DNA of 64,000 bases from Gluconobacter cerevisiae (lineage in GTDB: Bacteria > Pseudomonadota > Alphaproteobacteria > Acetobacterales > Acetobacteraceae), in contig NZ_JABCQO010000001.1 in the NCBI RefSeq assembly GCF_015244675.1, positions 496,001 through 560,000 of the forward strand. Direction: 5' to 3'. The notes under the pieces are model-generated. The model was not told where the DNA came from. It saw only the letters and a list, made by a program, of their open reading frames with translations, and searched no databases. The translations under genes were made by a program, and so were the position numbers. Below are positions 46,197 to 56,701 of this stretch, one piece after another. How positions within the stretch are numbered: position 1 is the stretch's first letter; every line of letters begins with the position of its first letter.

Positions 46197-48975
46197 CGTC
46201 ACCAGCGGCAGGAGCTTCGGAGACCACAGTCTCGTCGGCATCGCCCTCTTCCGTGTCATCTTCCAGAACCGGGAAGACGCAGATGACGGTTTCGCTGTCA
46301 TTCAGGCGGAACAGTGTCACGCCACTGGCCTGACGCGCCATGACGCGCACCTGCGAGACCGGCAGACGGATCAGACGCCCCGTATCCGTGACCAACATGA
46401 CATCCGTACCATCAAGCGTCGGCAGCGTGCCCACCACTTCCTTGCCGCGACGGTTCGCAGAGAAGGTCATGTTGGTAATGCCCTGACCGCCACGGCCCGA
46501 CACACGGTAATCATAAGCCGAGGAGCGGCGGCCAAAGCCACCATCCGTCACGGTCAGAAGAATTTCTTCCTGCTGTTCCAGCTCCTCGAAGCGCTCCTGC
46601 GTCAGATCACCGACGATTTCGACAGTTTCTTCATCACCGGAGACGGCCTCGTCCTCGGCGCCATCTTCCAGAACCGCATTTTCAGCACGGCGCTTGGCAT
46701 TGGCCATCCGCAGATAAGCTGCGCGTTCCTCGACACTGGCGTCGACGTGATTGAGGATACACAGCGAAATCACTGCATCGCCGTCGCCCAGACGGATGCC
46801 GCGCACGCCTGTGCTGCCACGACCGGCGAACACGCGCAGCGTCTCATCCGTAATCTGGAAGCGGATGCAGCGCGCGTTCTTCGTGGCCAGGAACACGTCC
46901 TGACCCTCACGGCAGGTCGCCACACCGATGAGGGAATCCCCTTCATCCAGCTTCATGGCAATCAGGCCGGACGCACGGATATTGCGGAAATCGCTCAGAC
47001 GGTTACGACGCACATTGCCGCTGGCCGTGGCGAAGGCGAGGTGCAGGTCGTCCCACAGTTCCTCATCCTGCGGCAGGGGCAGAACAGCCGTGATGGAATC
47101 CGTTCCCAACTCCGGCAGCAGGTTGACCAGCGCACGGCCCTTAGCGGTCGGCGCGGCTTCCGGCAGGTGCCAGACCTTCATCCGGTAGGCCTTGCCGCCC
47201 GAAGAGAAGAACATCACCCACTGATGCGTATGAGCGTTGAAACTACGGATAATCACGTCATCGCCACGGCGACCCGAGGCCGTGCGGCCGCGACCACCCC
47301 GGTTCTGTGATCGGAAAATCTCCAGCGGCGTGCGCTTGATGAAACCGTCGCGCGTGATAGTCACAACCATCTGCCCCGGCTCGATCAGGCTTTCATCCGT
47401 CTGGTCACCCAGTGCATCGGAGATTTCCGTCGCACGCGGTGTTGCAACTTCCGCACGGGCCGCCAGAAGCTCCTCGCGCATGACTTCCATCCGGCGCGGA
47501 CGGCTCTCGATGATCTGAAGCAGCTCGCCGATCTTGACGGCAACGTCACCCAGTTCGCCCTGGATCTTTTCCCGCTCCAGACCCGTCAGGCGTTGCAGGC
47601 GAAGCTCCAGAATGCCACGCGCCTGCGCTTCCGTCAGACGGACCTTGCCATCGATGATGACATTGCCTTCATCATGGATCAGTTCGAGCAGCGGAATGAC
47701 TTCCGAAGCGTCCCATTCCCGCGCCATCAGCGACTCACGGGCCGTGGCAGCATCGGGAGCCGCACGGATCAGCGCGATGACTTCATCGATATTGGCAACA
47801 GCCAGAACAAGACCAACCAGCAGATGCCCGCGATCACGGGCCTTGTTCAGATCGAACCGGGCGCGGCGCAGAATGACTTCTTCGCGGAAGCGCAGGAAGG
47901 CTTCCAGAATGTCTTTGAGTCCCATCGTCCGCGGCTTGCCGTCGTCCAGCGCCAGCATGTTGGCGCTGAAAGAGGTCTGAAGCTGCGTGAAGCGGTAGAG
48001 CTGGTTCAGCACCACATCCGGTGTCGCATCGCGCTTGAGCTCGATGACAACGCGCATCCCGGAGCGATCGGACTCGTCGCGGATGTCGGAAATACCTTCG
48101 ATTTCCTTGGCCCGGACCAGATCGGCGATCTTTTCCTGCAACGTGGCCTTGTTCACCTGATACGGAATCTCGGTGATGATGATGGCCTGACGGTCCTTGC
48201 GGATTTCCTCGATCTCGGCACGTGCCCGCACCGGAATGGACCCACGACCCGTCTCATAGGCGCGACGGATACCGCTCCGTCCCATGATGATGCTGCCCGT
48301 CGGGAAATCCGGCCCCGGGATGATCTGCATCAGCTCATCAAGTTCGATGGCCGGATTGGCAATCATCGCCAGCGTAGCATCAATGACTTCGCCCGGATTA
48401 TGGGGCGGGATATTGGTCGCCATACCGACGGCAATACCGGCCGCACCATTGACGAGCAGATTCGGGAAAACCGCAGGCAGAACCTTCGGCTCGTTCTCGC
48501 TCTCGTCATAGTTAGGCTGAAAATCAACGGTATCGCGGTCAATATCGTCCAGCAGGAAGGACGACGCCTTGGCCAGACGCGCCTCGGTATAACGCATGGC
48601 AGCCGGGCTATCGCCATCGACCGATCCGAAATTACCCTGACCATCGATCAGCTTGACGCGCATCGACCAGTGCTGCGCCATCCGGACCATGGCGTCATAG
48701 ATCGAGCTGTCACCATGCGGATGGTATTTACCCATCACATCACCGACAGCACGTGCGGATTTGCGATAGGGCTTGTCAGCCGTAAAGCCACTTTCACGCA
48801 TGGCATAGAGGATACGGCGATGAACCGGCTTCAGGCCGTCCCGCACATCCGGCAGAGCGCGCGATACGATCACGGACATCGCATAAGCCAGATAGGAGGA
48901 GCGCATTTCCTCCTCGATCGTCACAGGAAGACGGCCGGAAGAGGGCAGATCAGTCGGCTCGGTCAGCTCGGTCAA
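46177..48975 (-). CDS. gyrA: DNA gyrase subunit A
   Basis: A 932-aa type IIA topoisomerase subunit. The breakage-reunion domain has the catalytic Tyr region ([13 protein letters not shown] upstream; RYTEARL) and the quinolone-resistance region [14 protein letters not shown] with the sensitive-type Ser and Asp. The C-terminal wrapping domain has the GyrA-box-like [12 protein letters not shown] and an acidic insertion ([17 protein letters not shown]) usual in alphaproteobacteria. The frame begins at TTG 48975 with a weak GGTGA site; no better ATG lies near the conserved [14 protein letters not shown] start. Confidence 0.97.
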   Translation of the reverse strand: MTELTEPTDLPSSGRLPVTIEEEMRSSYLAYAMSVIVSRALPDVRDGLKPVHRRILYAMRESGFTADKPYRKSARAVGDVMGKYHPHGDSSIYDAMVRMAQHWSMRVKLIDGQGNFGSVDGDSPAAMRYTEARLAKASSFLLDDIDRDTVDFQPNYDESENEPKVLPAVFPNLLVNGAAGIAVGMATNIPPHNPGEVIDATLAMIANPAIELDELMQIIPGPDFPTGSIIMGRSGIRRAYETGRGSIPVRARAEIEEIRKDRQAIIITEIPYQVNKATLQEKIADLVRAKEIEGISDIRDESDRSGMRVVIELKRDATPDVVLNQLYRFTQLQTSFSANMLALDDGKPRTMGLKDILEAFLRFREEVILRRARFDLNKARDRGHLLVGLVLAVANIDEVIALIRAAPDAATARESLMAREWDASEVIPLLELIHDEGNVIIDGKVRLTEAQARGILELRLQRLTGLEREKIQGELGDVAVKIGELLQIIESRPRRMEVMREELLAARAEVATPRATEISDALGDQTDESLIEPGQMVVTITRDGFIKRTPLEIFRSQNRGGRGRTASGRRGDDVIIRSFNAHTHQWVMFFSSGGKAYRMKVWHLPEAAPTAKGRALVNLLPELGTDSITAVLPLPQDEELWDDLHLAFATASGNVRRNRLSDFRNIRASGLIAMKLDEGDSLIGVATCREGQDVFLATKNARCIRFQITDETLRVFAGRGSTGVRGIRLGDGDAVISLCILNHVDASVEERAAYLRMANAKRRAENAVLEDGAEDEAVSGDEETVEIVGDLTQERFEELEQQEEILLTVTDGGFGRRSSAYDYRVSGRGGQGITNMTFSANRRGKEVVGTLPTLDGTDVMLVTDTGRLIRLPVSQVRVMARQASGVTLFRLNDSETVICVFPVLEDDTEEGDADETVVSEAPAAGDDAAPDA

Positions 48976-49250
48976 GACAGGTCACCACACTAGAATTCAG
49001 TTTCTCCAGCATATCGCATGCGTCGTCATCACGCCACACCCGGTGCTGTGAAGCACATTCACCCTTAGTCGAAATCCCGGCCCAGAAGAGTTCGACAAGT
49101 GAAGTCGACAAACGAAAGATTAACGAAGTTCTCCAAAATACAGACGAGCGTTAACATCTTATTAACTTGCGGGTACTAATTGAACACGTTAGCAATTCCC
49201 AAACACACTCCGGCGAGTCCGTGCCGGAACTTTTTCGGAAAGATCTCCTC
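48976..49250. other. divergent intergenic region between gyrA and the Hint protein gene
   Basis: A 275-bp gap with no gene. It is AT-rich from about 49090 to 49200 and carries a CtrA-type site at 49151-49166 (listed separately). The gyrA promoter must lie in the left part; no clear -35/-10 pair was picked out. Confidence 0.45.
49151..49166 (+). promoter_or_regulatory. CtrA-type binding site TTAA-N7-TTAAC
   Basis: TTAA at 49151-49154, seven bases, TTAAC at 49162-49166: an exact match to the alphaproteobacterial CtrA consensus. It is 84 bp before the Hint-protein ATG and is also a GTTAA/TTAAC inverted repeat. CtrA is the cell-cycle/motility response regulator. Confidence 0.5.
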
Positions 49251-52200
49251 ATGGCCGATACAACCACCGACGACACCACGCCCGCCGGCAGTGACAACAC
49301 CAATTACAACACCACAGAAACCAGCTATCATGAGCACGACTACTCATGGCGCTGGGCAGGCCCGACAACAGGCGGCGACTGGACCGATCCCAGCAACTGG
49401 GTTCTGACCGATGCCGGCCGTACGGTTGATACATCTTCCGACGCTTTCAGCGGAACTCCCATTCCCCAGAGCGAGCAGAATGCTGACGTCAACGTCGGAT
49501 TTTACGGAAACCCGACACCGAACGTCGTCGTCTCCAATGCCGTTCTCTACAATCAGATCCGCAGCCTCAGCGTCTGGCAGAACAGCACCCTGAAAATCAC
49601 CGCACAGGGTGGAAACGGTAACGTTTTCGCAACGGCCGGTCTTCAGAACAACGGCACCATCATCATCGACACCCCGTCCAAGGTCGAACTCGGCGGCGTG
49701 ACGTCGGGCAATGGCACCCTGACGATCCTGAACAACAACGGAAATGTGGCGTTTGACGACGGGCAGCTGAACAACGGCACGCTCAACCTCGTCAATTCAA
49801 GCCTCGGCACTCTTGCAACGCCCATCAGCGTTTCCGGCGGCACGATCAATCTTCAGCAGAACAGCACGCTCATTGCGAACCTGTATGGCGAAGGCTCCAC
49901 GATCAACGTCGACCCGGCAACCGTCAACACGCTGTATGTCAACGACCGCTTCTCCAACAGCAGCGGCTCCGTCCAGAACACCGTCATCAATGGTGTCTCC
50001 GAGAACACCCATTTCGGCATCCTGAGCGGCTCCTCCAAGCCGATCTCGGCCACGTATGAAGCCAACACCGACGGCTCCTACACGCTGACGATCACTCTCG
50101 ATAACGGCCACGCCATCACCTATCCTACGGTTCACGTCGCAAACGGCTACACGCCTGCTGCACAGGCCACGATCGTACAGGACGGCTCGAAGGGTTGGCT
50201 CATCGAGGACGCCGGCACGACGACAGCCCCGGCTTCTTATGTCACCAGCGACCTGCATCAGCAGCTTGCCGCAACGGCAGCGACAGCAGCAGCGGCCGGT
50301 GGTGATCCCTCGCAGTACAGCAACAACGCCATCGGATACCATACGCACGACAACACATGGCGCTGGACCGGTTCTGCCACGGGTGGGGACTGGTACGATC
50401 CGAAGAACTGGACGCTGTATGACGGTCGCGGCAACGTCGCTGACACTTCCGGCAGCTCCTTCAGCGGCAATGCCGTTCCGCAGAGCGAACAGAATGCTGA
50501 CGTCAATGTCGGCTATTACGGCAACACCACGCCGAGCGTCGTCGTCGCCAACGCGCCGTCCTACAACCAGATCCGCAGCCTCAGCGTCTGGCAGAACAGC
50601 ACGCTGGAAATTACTGCGCAGGGTGGCAGCACCTATAACGGCTACGTCTTCACGACGGCTGGTTTCGAGAACAGCGGCACGATCCTGATCAACACGCCGT
50701 CCAAGGTCGAACTCGGCGGCATCGCGATGAACCGTGACGACGGCACCATCACGATCATGAACAACGACAACAACGTCGTGTTCGATACAAACAGCGTCAA
50801 TAATGGCGGCACGATCAATCTGATCAACGCCACGCTGGGCTCTGCCACCAACGCGCTTTGGGTCAATGGCGGCATCGTCAATCTTTCGCAGAACAGCGGC
50901 CTGTTCCTGTATCCGAGCGAGTCCATCAACACCATCAATGTTGATCCGAACACGGTCAACACGGTGTACGTTGAAGCCAACGGCTTCCTGCATAACGATT
51001 CATCGAATGCTCAGGGCGTCGTGATCAACGGTGTGTCCTCCAACACACATTTCGGCATCTCCGGTGTGTCTTCCGCCCCGACGGCTGCCACCTACACGCC
51101 GAATACAGATGGTTCCTACACGCTTCAGGTCACACTGGCTGACGGCCGCCTGATCACCTTCGGCAACATTCACACGGCAAGCGGCTTCGTCCCCGCCGCC
51201 AATGCGTCCATCGTTCAGGACGGCAGCAATGGCTGGATCGTCGAAGACAACGGCAATGCGCCCTGCTTCCTCGCTGGCAGCATGATCCGCACGCCGGAAG
51301 GCGATGTGGCCGTCGAGACCCTGCGCCTCGGCAACACGGTTCTGGCCTTCGTGAACGGCGAAACCGTTGAGCGCAAAGTCACCTGGGCTGGCCGCTCCCA
51401 CATGATCGCCAAGGCCGGTCTGGCCGACGCGGAAGCCGGTTATCCGGTCCGCATCATGCAGGGCGCACTCGCCGAAGGCGTGCCTTACAAGGACATGCTG
51501 GTCACTCCGGAACACTGCCTGTTCATCAATGGCGGTTTCATCCCGGCCCGTATGCTCGTGAATGGTCGTTCGGTGGTCTATGACCGCTCCATCGCCGTCT
51601 ATGACTACTTCCATGTAGAAACGGCCGAACACTCGGTCATCATGGCAGACGGCATGCTGACGGAAAGCTACCTCGACACCGGCAACCGCCAGTCCTTCCG
51701 TCAGGATGGCAGCGTTGTTTCGCTGGGTGGCCGCGAGCGCAACTGGAATGACGACGCAGCAGCCCCGCTGTCCGTCAGCCGGGACGTGGTCGAGCCGATC
51801 TTCCGCGAAATCGAAGCCCGCGCCATCGCAGCAGGCCTCGAGAACACGGTTGCCGCTCCGGCTCTGACCGAAGACGCCAACCTGTACCTCGTCGCCAGCA
51901 CGGGCCAGACCATCCATCAGGTCCGCACCGCCAATGGCCGCGCGATGTTCATGATCCCGTCCGACGTGACAGGCGTTCGCATCGTGTCCCGTACCTCCAG
52001 CCCGAGCGAAACGGTCGGACCGTTCGTGGACGACCGTCGTCAGCTCGGTGTTCTGGTGGGTGAAGTCACACTGTTCGACTCGGGCAACACGATCCGCATC
52101 GATCAGCACCTGACGGACGCAGACCTGAACGGCTGGGATGTTCAAGAAAACACCCCAGTCCGCTGGACGAACGGCAACGCCATGCTGCCGCTGACGGTTC

Positions 52201-52295
52201 GTCAGCCGAACAGCCTTGGCATGCTCGCCATCCAGATCCTGGCCGCTGGCCCCTATCTGGTGACGTCAGAAGAAAACGCAGCCCTGACCGCCTGA
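49251..52295 (+). CDS. large surface-type protein: two ~300-aa repeats plus a Hint domain
   Basis: A 1014-aa protein. Repeat 1 spans about residues 27-320 and repeat 2 about 363-666; both start with a WRWxGxxTGGDWxDPxNW motif and share PQSEQNADVNVG and YNQIRSLSVWQNSTL, in an Asn/Thr/Gly-rich, beta-helix-like composition. An Ala-rich linker separates them. A Hint_2 (hedgehog/intein-like) domain follows at about 671-812, with Cys672 in PCFLAGSMIR and TPEHCLF holding the block-B His and Cys756; these are the only cysteines. A 200-aa C-terminal domain ends the protein. There is no N-terminal signal. Start at ATG 49251; a TTG at 49167 is less likely. Function unknown; self-cleavage and surface attachment are inferences. 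Confidence 0.8.
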   Translation: MADTTTDDTTPAGSDNTNYNTTETSYHEHDYSWRWAGPTTGGDWTDPSNWVLTDAGRTVDTSSDAFSGTPIPQSEQNADVNVGFYGNPTPNVVVSNAVLYNQIRSLSVWQNSTLKITAQGGNGNVFATAGLQNNGTIIIDTPSKVELGGVTSGNGTLTILNNNGNVAFDDGQLNNGTLNLVNSSLGTLATPISVSGGTINLQQNSTLIANLYGEGSTINVDPATVNTLYVNDRFSNSSGSVQNTVINGVSENTHFGILSGSSKPISATYEANTDGSYTLTITLDNGHAITYPTVHVANGYTPAAQATIVQDGSKGWLIEDAGTTTAPASYVTSDLHQQLAATAATAAAAGGDPSQYSNNAIGYHTHDNTWRWTGSATGGDWYDPKNWTLYDGRGNVADTSGSSFSGNAVPQSEQNADVNVGYYGNTTPSVVVANAPSYNQIRSLSVWQNSTLEITAQGGSTYNGYVFTTAGFENSGTILINTPSKVELGGIAMNRDDGTITIMNNDNNVVFDTNSVNNGGTINLINATLGSATNALWVNGGIVNLSQNSGLFLYPSESINTINVDPNTVNTVYVEANGFLHNDSSNAQGVVINGVSSNTHFGISGVSSAPTAATYTPNTDGSYTLQVTLADGRLITFGNIHTASGFVPAANASIVQDGSNGWIVEDNGNAPCFLAGSMIRTPEGDVAVETLRLGNTVLAFVNGETVERKVTWAGRSHMIAKAGLADAEAGYPVRIMQGALAEGVPYKDMLVTPEHCLFINGGFIPARMLVNGRSVVYDRSIAVYDYFHVETAEHSVIMADGMLTESYLDTGNRQSFRQDGSVVSLGGRERNWNDDAAAPLSVSRDVVEPIFREIEARAIAAGLENTVAAPALTEDANLYLVASTGQTIHQVRTANGRAMFMIPSDVTGVRIVSRTSSPSETVGPFVDDRRQLGVLVGEVTLFDSGNTIRIDQHLTDADLNGWDVQENTPVRWTNGNAMLPLTVRQPNSLGMLAIQILAAGPYLVTSEENAALTA

Positions 52296-52314
52296 AGCCA
52301 GTCAGTCTGAAACG

Positions 52315-52351
52315 AAAAAACCTCACCCTTTCGAGGGTGAGGTTTTTTTTT
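52315..52351 (+). terminator. terminator after the Hint protein gene
   Basis: A perfect CCTCACCC/GGGTGAGG stem (52321-52342) with a 6-nt loop flanked by A6 and T9. Confidence 0.93.
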
Positions 52352-52370
52352 GGTCTACACCACAGTCACA

Positions 52371-52403
52371 AAAAACCCCGGAGGCCTGAGCCTCCGGGGT
52401 TTT
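52371..52403 (-). terminator. terminator of ssb
   Basis: A perfect 10-bp stem CCCCGGAGGC/GCCTCCGGGG (52376-52385, 52390-52399) with a 4-nt loop, with T5 on the minus strand; 32 bp after the ssb stop. Confidence 0.9.
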
Positions 52404-52434
52404 CAACATTCAAGAGCCGTATGCGACCCTGAAC

Positions 52435-53019
52435 TCAGAACGGAATTTCATCATCCAGATCGTTGTCCGGCGGGGCATCCCAGCCGCCATTGCTGCCACC
52501 TGAACGACCGCCGCCAGAAGCTCCGCCGGAATTCCCACGGGAACCACCAAAGCCACCGCCCGAACCGCCAGCGGAGCCACCACGGCTACCACCACCAAAG
52601 CCGCCGCTATTGCCACCGCCATAGCCGCCGCCGTTGTCAAAGCCACCATCATCGCCGCCACCGCTGCGATTGCTGTCGATCAGCACCAGATCCCCACGGA
52701 ACCGGTCGATCACAACTTCAGTCGTGTATTTTTCCTGCCCGGACTGGTCGGTCCACTTCCGGGTGCGGAGTTCACCTTCGATATAGACCTTGCGGCCCTT
52801 GCGCAGATAACGCTCGGCGACATCAGCCGTCCGCTCGTTGAAGATCACCACGCGATGCCACTCAGTGCGCTCTTTGCGCTCACCCGACTGCTTGTCGTTC
52901 CAGGTGTCGGACGTCGCAACGGTCAGGTTGACGATTTTGCCGCCCGACTGCGTGTTGCGAACTTCCGGGTCTTTCCCCAGATTTCCGACCAGAATCACCT
53001 TATTGACGCTGCCTGCCAT
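52435..53019 (-). CDS. ssb: single-stranded DNA-binding protein
   Basis: A 194-aa SSB. The N-terminal OB fold ([50 protein letters not shown]) covers about residues 1-115, then a very Gly/Ser-rich linker of about 65 residues, then the acidic tip DDEIPF that recruits replication and repair proteins. Start MAGSVNKV at 53019; an ATG five codons earlier is possible. It is divergent from uvrA, the classic pairing. Confidence 0.96.
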   Translation of the reverse strand: MAGSVNKVILVGNLGKDPEVRNTQSGGKIVNLTVATSDTWNDKQSGERKERTEWHRVVIFNERTADVAERYLRKGRKVYIEGELRTRKWTDQSGQEKYTTEVVIDRFRGDLVLIDSNRSGGGDDGGFDNGGGYGGGNSGGFGGGSRGGSAGGSGGGFGGSRGNSGGASGGGRSGGSNGGWDAPPDNDLDDEIPF

Positions 53020-53148
53020 TCCCGTCCCAACCAATTTTCTCGAATTGTTCTTTTCATCCTATCCTAAACGCCCATCTATAATTGATCCAGCGCCCTTCAA
53101 GAGCGTTCCGCTTTCACAATCGCCTTTTCTCCACATTCCGGGGTCTCC

Positions 53149-56100
53149 GTGAGCTTTCCAGACAATCATTCGATCCGCGTCCGTGGGGCCCGCGCCCATA
53201 ACCTCAAAAACATTGACGCTACGATCCCGCGGGATTCCCTGACGATCATCACGGGCCTCTCAGGCTCCGGAAAATCCTCGCTGGCTTTCGACACGATCTA
53301 TGCCGAGGGGCAACGGCGCTATGTGGAAAGCCTTTCCGCCTATGCCCGCCAGTTTCTCGAGCTGATGGGCAAGCCGGACGTGGACTCCATCGAGGGCCTC
53401 TCCCCGGCCATCTCGATCGAGCAGAAAACTACGTCCAAGAACCCGCGTTCAACCGTGGGTACGATCACGGAAATCCACGACTACATGCGCCTGCTCTGGG
53501 CGCGCGTGGGCATCCCCTACTCTCCAGCGACTGGCCTTCCCATCGAAGCCCAGACCGTCAGCCAGATGGTGGACCGAATCATGGCCATGCCCGATGGCAT
53601 GCGCCTGATGCTGCTCGCCCCCGTCGTGCGGGACCGTAAGGGTGACTGCAAACGCGAACTCGCCGAACTGACGCGCAAGGGCTTCACCCGCGTGAAGATC
53701 GACGGTGAACTTTACGAAATCGCTGAAGCCCCCGAACTGAACCGCAAGACGCGCCATAACGTCGAAGTCGTCGTAGACCGGATCGTGGTCAAGGAAGGCC
53801 TCGAATCCCGCCTCGCCGACAGTTTCGAGACCGCCCTCGAACTCTCGGACGGTCTGGCCTACGCCGAGGAAGTCAAACGCGCGGGAGAAAAGGAATCTCC
53901 GGCGCATGTCGTTTTCTCGTCGCGCTTCGCCTGCCCCGTCTCCGGCTTCACGATCGAGGAAATCGAGCCGCGCCTGTTCTCCTTCAACGCCCCGATGGGC
54001 GCCTGCCCGGTCTGTGACGGCATCGGCACCGAAACCCATTTCGACGAAAACCTGATTGTCCCGGATGATAGCCTGACGCTGGCCGAGGGCGCCATCGCCC
54101 CGTGGAAGGGCGCCAGCACGGACTGGTATGACCAGACGCTTGCCGCTCTCGCCCGCCATTGCGGCGATGACATGCACACGCCCTGGTCCGACCTCCAGCC
54201 CGCCACGCAAGACCTCATCATCAACGGCTCGAAAGAGCCGATCGACATTCCCTATACCGATGGTGGGAAGGTCCACATCGTCACCAAACCGTTCGAGGGC
54301 GTGCTGAAGAACCTGCGCCGCCGCATGGCGCAAACCGACAGCATGTGGGTGCGTGAAGAACTGTCGCGCTATCAGTCTGAAAAACCCTGCCATGCCTGCC
54401 ACGGCGCACGCCTCAAACCCGAGGCGCTGTGCGTGAAGGTCAAAGACCTCAACATCGCCGAAGCCTCGGACATGCCGATCCGCAAGGCGCTCGACTGGTT
54501 CTCCGGCGTGGAAGCGACACTGACGCCCCAGCGCGCCGAAATCGCCCGCCGCATCCTGCGCGAAATCACGGACCGCCTACACTTCCTCGACGATGTGGGG
54601 CTGGACTACCTCACCCTCTCGCGCGGTTCCGCAACCCTGTCGGGCGGCGAGAGCCAGCGCATCCGTCTGGCATCGCAGATCGGTTCGGGCCTGACCGGTG
54701 TGTTGTATGTGCTGGACGAACCCTCCATCGGCCTGCACCAGCGCGACAATGAACGCCTGCTCGGCACGCTCGAACGCCTCAAGCGCCTCGGCAACACCGT
54801 CATCGTCGTCGAACATGATGAGGACGCCATCCGCGCCGCCGATTACCTGATCGACATGGGACCGGGCGCGGGCAAACTAGGCGGACAGGTCATCGCCGTC
54901 GGCACCCCGGCAGAAGTCGCCAAGAACCCCAACAGCATCACCGGCGCCTATCTGTCAGGCCGCAAGGTCATTCCCGTCCCGACCGAACGCCGCAAGCCCA
55001 GCGGCATGCTCACCCTGCACGGCGCACGCGGCAACAACCTCAAGGATCTGACGGTCGATTTCCCGCTCGGGACCTTCATCGCCGTCACGGGCGTTTCGGG
55101 TGGCGGCAAATCCACGCTCGTCATCGATACGCTCTATAAGGCGCTGTCCCGCCAGCTCATGAAATCGAGCCAGACGCCGCTGCCCTATGACCGTCTGGAA
55201 GGCGTGGACAATCTCGACAAGATCATCGAGATCGACCAGTCCCCGATCGGCCGCACCCCACGCTCCAACCCCGCAACCTATACGGACCTGTTCGCGCCAA
55301 TCCGAGACTGGTTCGCCGAACTGCCCGAGTCCAAGGCACGCGGCTACAAGCCGGGCCGCTTCTCCTTCAACGTGAAGGGCGGCCGCTGCGAAGCCTGTCA
55401 GGGCGACGGTGTTCTCAAGATCGAAATGCACTTCCTACCGGACGTGTACGTGACCTGCGACACCTGCAAAGGCGCACGCTACAACCGCGAAACGCTGGAA
55501 GTGAAGTTCCGCGGCAAATCCATTGCGGACGTCCTGTCCATGACCGTGGACGAGGCCCTGCCATTCTTTCAGGCTGCCCCGAAAATCCGCGACCGTCTCG
55601 CCATCCTGCAACAGGTCGGGCTGGGCTATGTCGCCCTCGGCCAGCAGGCCACAACGCTCTCGGGCGGTGAGGCCCAGCGCGTCAAGCTGTCAAAGGAACT
55701 GGCCAAACGCGCCACTGGCCGCACAGTCTATATCCTTGATGAGCCCACGACGGGCCTGCATACCGAAGACGTCCGCAAGCTGCTCGAAGTGCTGCACACC
55801 CTCGTCGATCAGGGCAACACGGTGCTGGTGATCGAGCACAATCTCGAAGTTATCAAAACAGCCGACTGGCTGATCGATATTGGCCCCGAGGGCGGTGACG
55901 GCGGCGGTCAGGTCGTCGCAGCTGGAACACCGGAAAACATCTCCGCGTGCAAAGCCAGCCATACCGGCCGCTTCCTCGCGCCGCTGCTGGACGCACCGGG
56001 CGCCAGACAGCCGCGCAAAGTCACGGCCACCAAAATCACACAAGCCATGCTCGCCGCCAGCCTGCCACCGCCAAAAGCCGAACGCACAGCCGCGAAAAAA

Positions 56101-56193
56101 GCAAAAGTCGCCAAAGAAAAAGCAGCGGAAAAGGCTCACGAAAAGAAGCCCAGAGGCCGCCCCGCCGGGTCCCGCAACAAAACCAAAGCCTGA
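53149..56193 (+). CDS. uvrA: excinuclease ABC subunit A
   Basis: A 1014-aa damage-recognition ATPase of nucleotide excision repair. Two ABC modules are seen: Walker [15 protein letters not shown] and [16 protein letters not shown], two signature LSGGE blocks, zinc-finger cysteines [15 protein letters not shown] and CEACQGDG...CDTCKGAR. Translation starts at GTG 53149. The last 55-60 residues exceed the usual length and are Lys/Ala-rich ([15 protein letters not shown]) ending with an AT-hook-like [13 protein letters not shown]. Confidence 0.96.
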   Translation: MSFPDNHSIRVRGARAHNLKNIDATIPRDSLTIITGLSGSGKSSLAFDTIYAEGQRRYVESLSAYARQFLELMGKPDVDSIEGLSPAISIEQKTTSKNPRSTVGTITEIHDYMRLLWARVGIPYSPATGLPIEAQTVSQMVDRIMAMPDGMRLMLLAPVVRDRKGDCKRELAELTRKGFTRVKIDGELYEIAEAPELNRKTRHNVEVVVDRIVVKEGLESRLADSFETALELSDGLAYAEEVKRAGEKESPAHVVFSSRFACPVSGFTIEEIEPRLFSFNAPMGACPVCDGIGTETHFDENLIVPDDSLTLAEGAIAPWKGASTDWYDQTLAALARHCGDDMHTPWSDLQPATQDLIINGSKEPIDIPYTDGGKVHIVTKPFEGVLKNLRRRMAQTDSMWVREELSRYQSEKPCHACHGARLKPEALCVKVKDLNIAEASDMPIRKALDWFSGVEATLTPQRAEIARRILREITDRLHFLDDVGLDYLTLSRGSATLSGGESQRIRLASQIGSGLTGVLYVLDEPSIGLHQRDNERLLGTLERLKRLGNTVIVVEHDEDAIRAADYLIDMGPGAGKLGGQVIAVGTPAEVAKNPNSITGAYLSGRKVIPVPTERRKPSGMLTLHGARGNNLKDLTVDFPLGTFIAVTGVSGGGKSTLVIDTLYKALSRQLMKSSQTPLPYDRLEGVDNLDKIIEIDQSPIGRTPRSNPATYTDLFAPIRDWFAELPESKARGYKPGRFSFNVKGGRCEACQGDGVLKIEMHFLPDVYVTCDTCKGARYNRETLEVKFRGKSIADVLSMTVDEALPFFQAAPKIRDRLAILQQVGLGYVALGQQATTLSGGEAQRVKLSKELAKRATGRTVYILDEPTTGLHTEDVRKLLEVLHTLVDQGNTVLVIEHNLEVIKTADWLIDIGPEGGDGGGQVVAAGTPENISACKASHTGRFLAPLLDAPGARQPRKVTATKITQAMLAASLPPPKAERTAAKKAKVAKEKAAEKAHEKKPRGRPAGSRNKTKA

Positions 56194-56212
56194 ACCCGGT
56201 CGGATCGCCGGA

Positions 56213-56244
56213 CCCAGGCATCGTCACTGGCGATGATGCTTGGG
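56213..56244. terminator. hairpin at the uvrA/secreted-protein convergence
   Basis: CCCAG-GCATCGTC pairs with GATGATGC-TTGGG (13 bp with wobbles, 6-nt loop), overlapping the last codons of the leftward gene. No U tract, so termination is uncertain. Confidence 0.35.
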
Positions 56245-56655
56245 TTGGCACGACATGAGGTTGACACCGGCCGTATCGTCAAAACGGTCCGGGTGCTCTG
56301 TCAGAGGTAAGGAGACGACATCGTTGATCCGATGATCATGATAGACGAACCCCCAATGGAAAAACCGGGCATCAAACCAAGGATTGTCATCAAACATCTC
56401 ATCCCATTCCAGCAGGTCACGCCGCAAGGGCGATCCGACGCCGTTGCTTTGTGTCCAGACCGCCGACTTGCAGATCGAGGCACGCTCAACACGCACAATC
56501 AGCCGTCCGTTAAGTGTTGCCTTTCCATCAAGCTCCTCGTTGAGCACGATATTGAGGTTATGGGTTAACTCCTCCAAGGATTCCGGCTTGGCCCCCGCGA
56601 AAGCAGTGCCGCCGATAGCAATGGCAAAAATTAGGCCGAGAACAACGCGAATCAT
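56224..56655 (-). CDS. 143-aa secreted protein, unknown
   Basis: A signal peptide (MIRVVLGLIFAIAIGGTAFA, cleavage after AFA/GA) is followed by a mature domain with two Cys (ASICKSAVW and NLMSCQPK) and an acidic/aromatic stretch (EWDEMFDDNPWFDARFFHWG). No family recognised. The start at 56655 was chosen because it begins the signal; the open frame upstream to 56829 overlaps trhO in another frame and is not credible. It follows trhO by 46 bp in the same direction. Confidence 0.6.
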   Translation of the reverse strand: MIRVVLGLIFAIAIGGTAFAGAKPESLEELTHNLNIVLNEELDGKATLNGRLIVRVERASICKSAVWTQSNGVGSPLRRDLLEWDEMFDDNPWFDARFFHWGFVYHDHRINDVVSLPLTEHPDRFDDTAGVNLMSCQPKHHRQ

Positions 56656-56701
56656 TGATTTTATCCCGCCAGAAACAGCATGACCCCGCCCCCATCCACA
56701 C

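Noticed and set aside
53020-53148. SOS (LexA) box shared by ssb and uvrA
   Set aside because: No GTTC-N7-GTTC or GAAC-N7-GAAC pair is present; GAATTGTTC alone is not enough. The same holds for the dinB gap.
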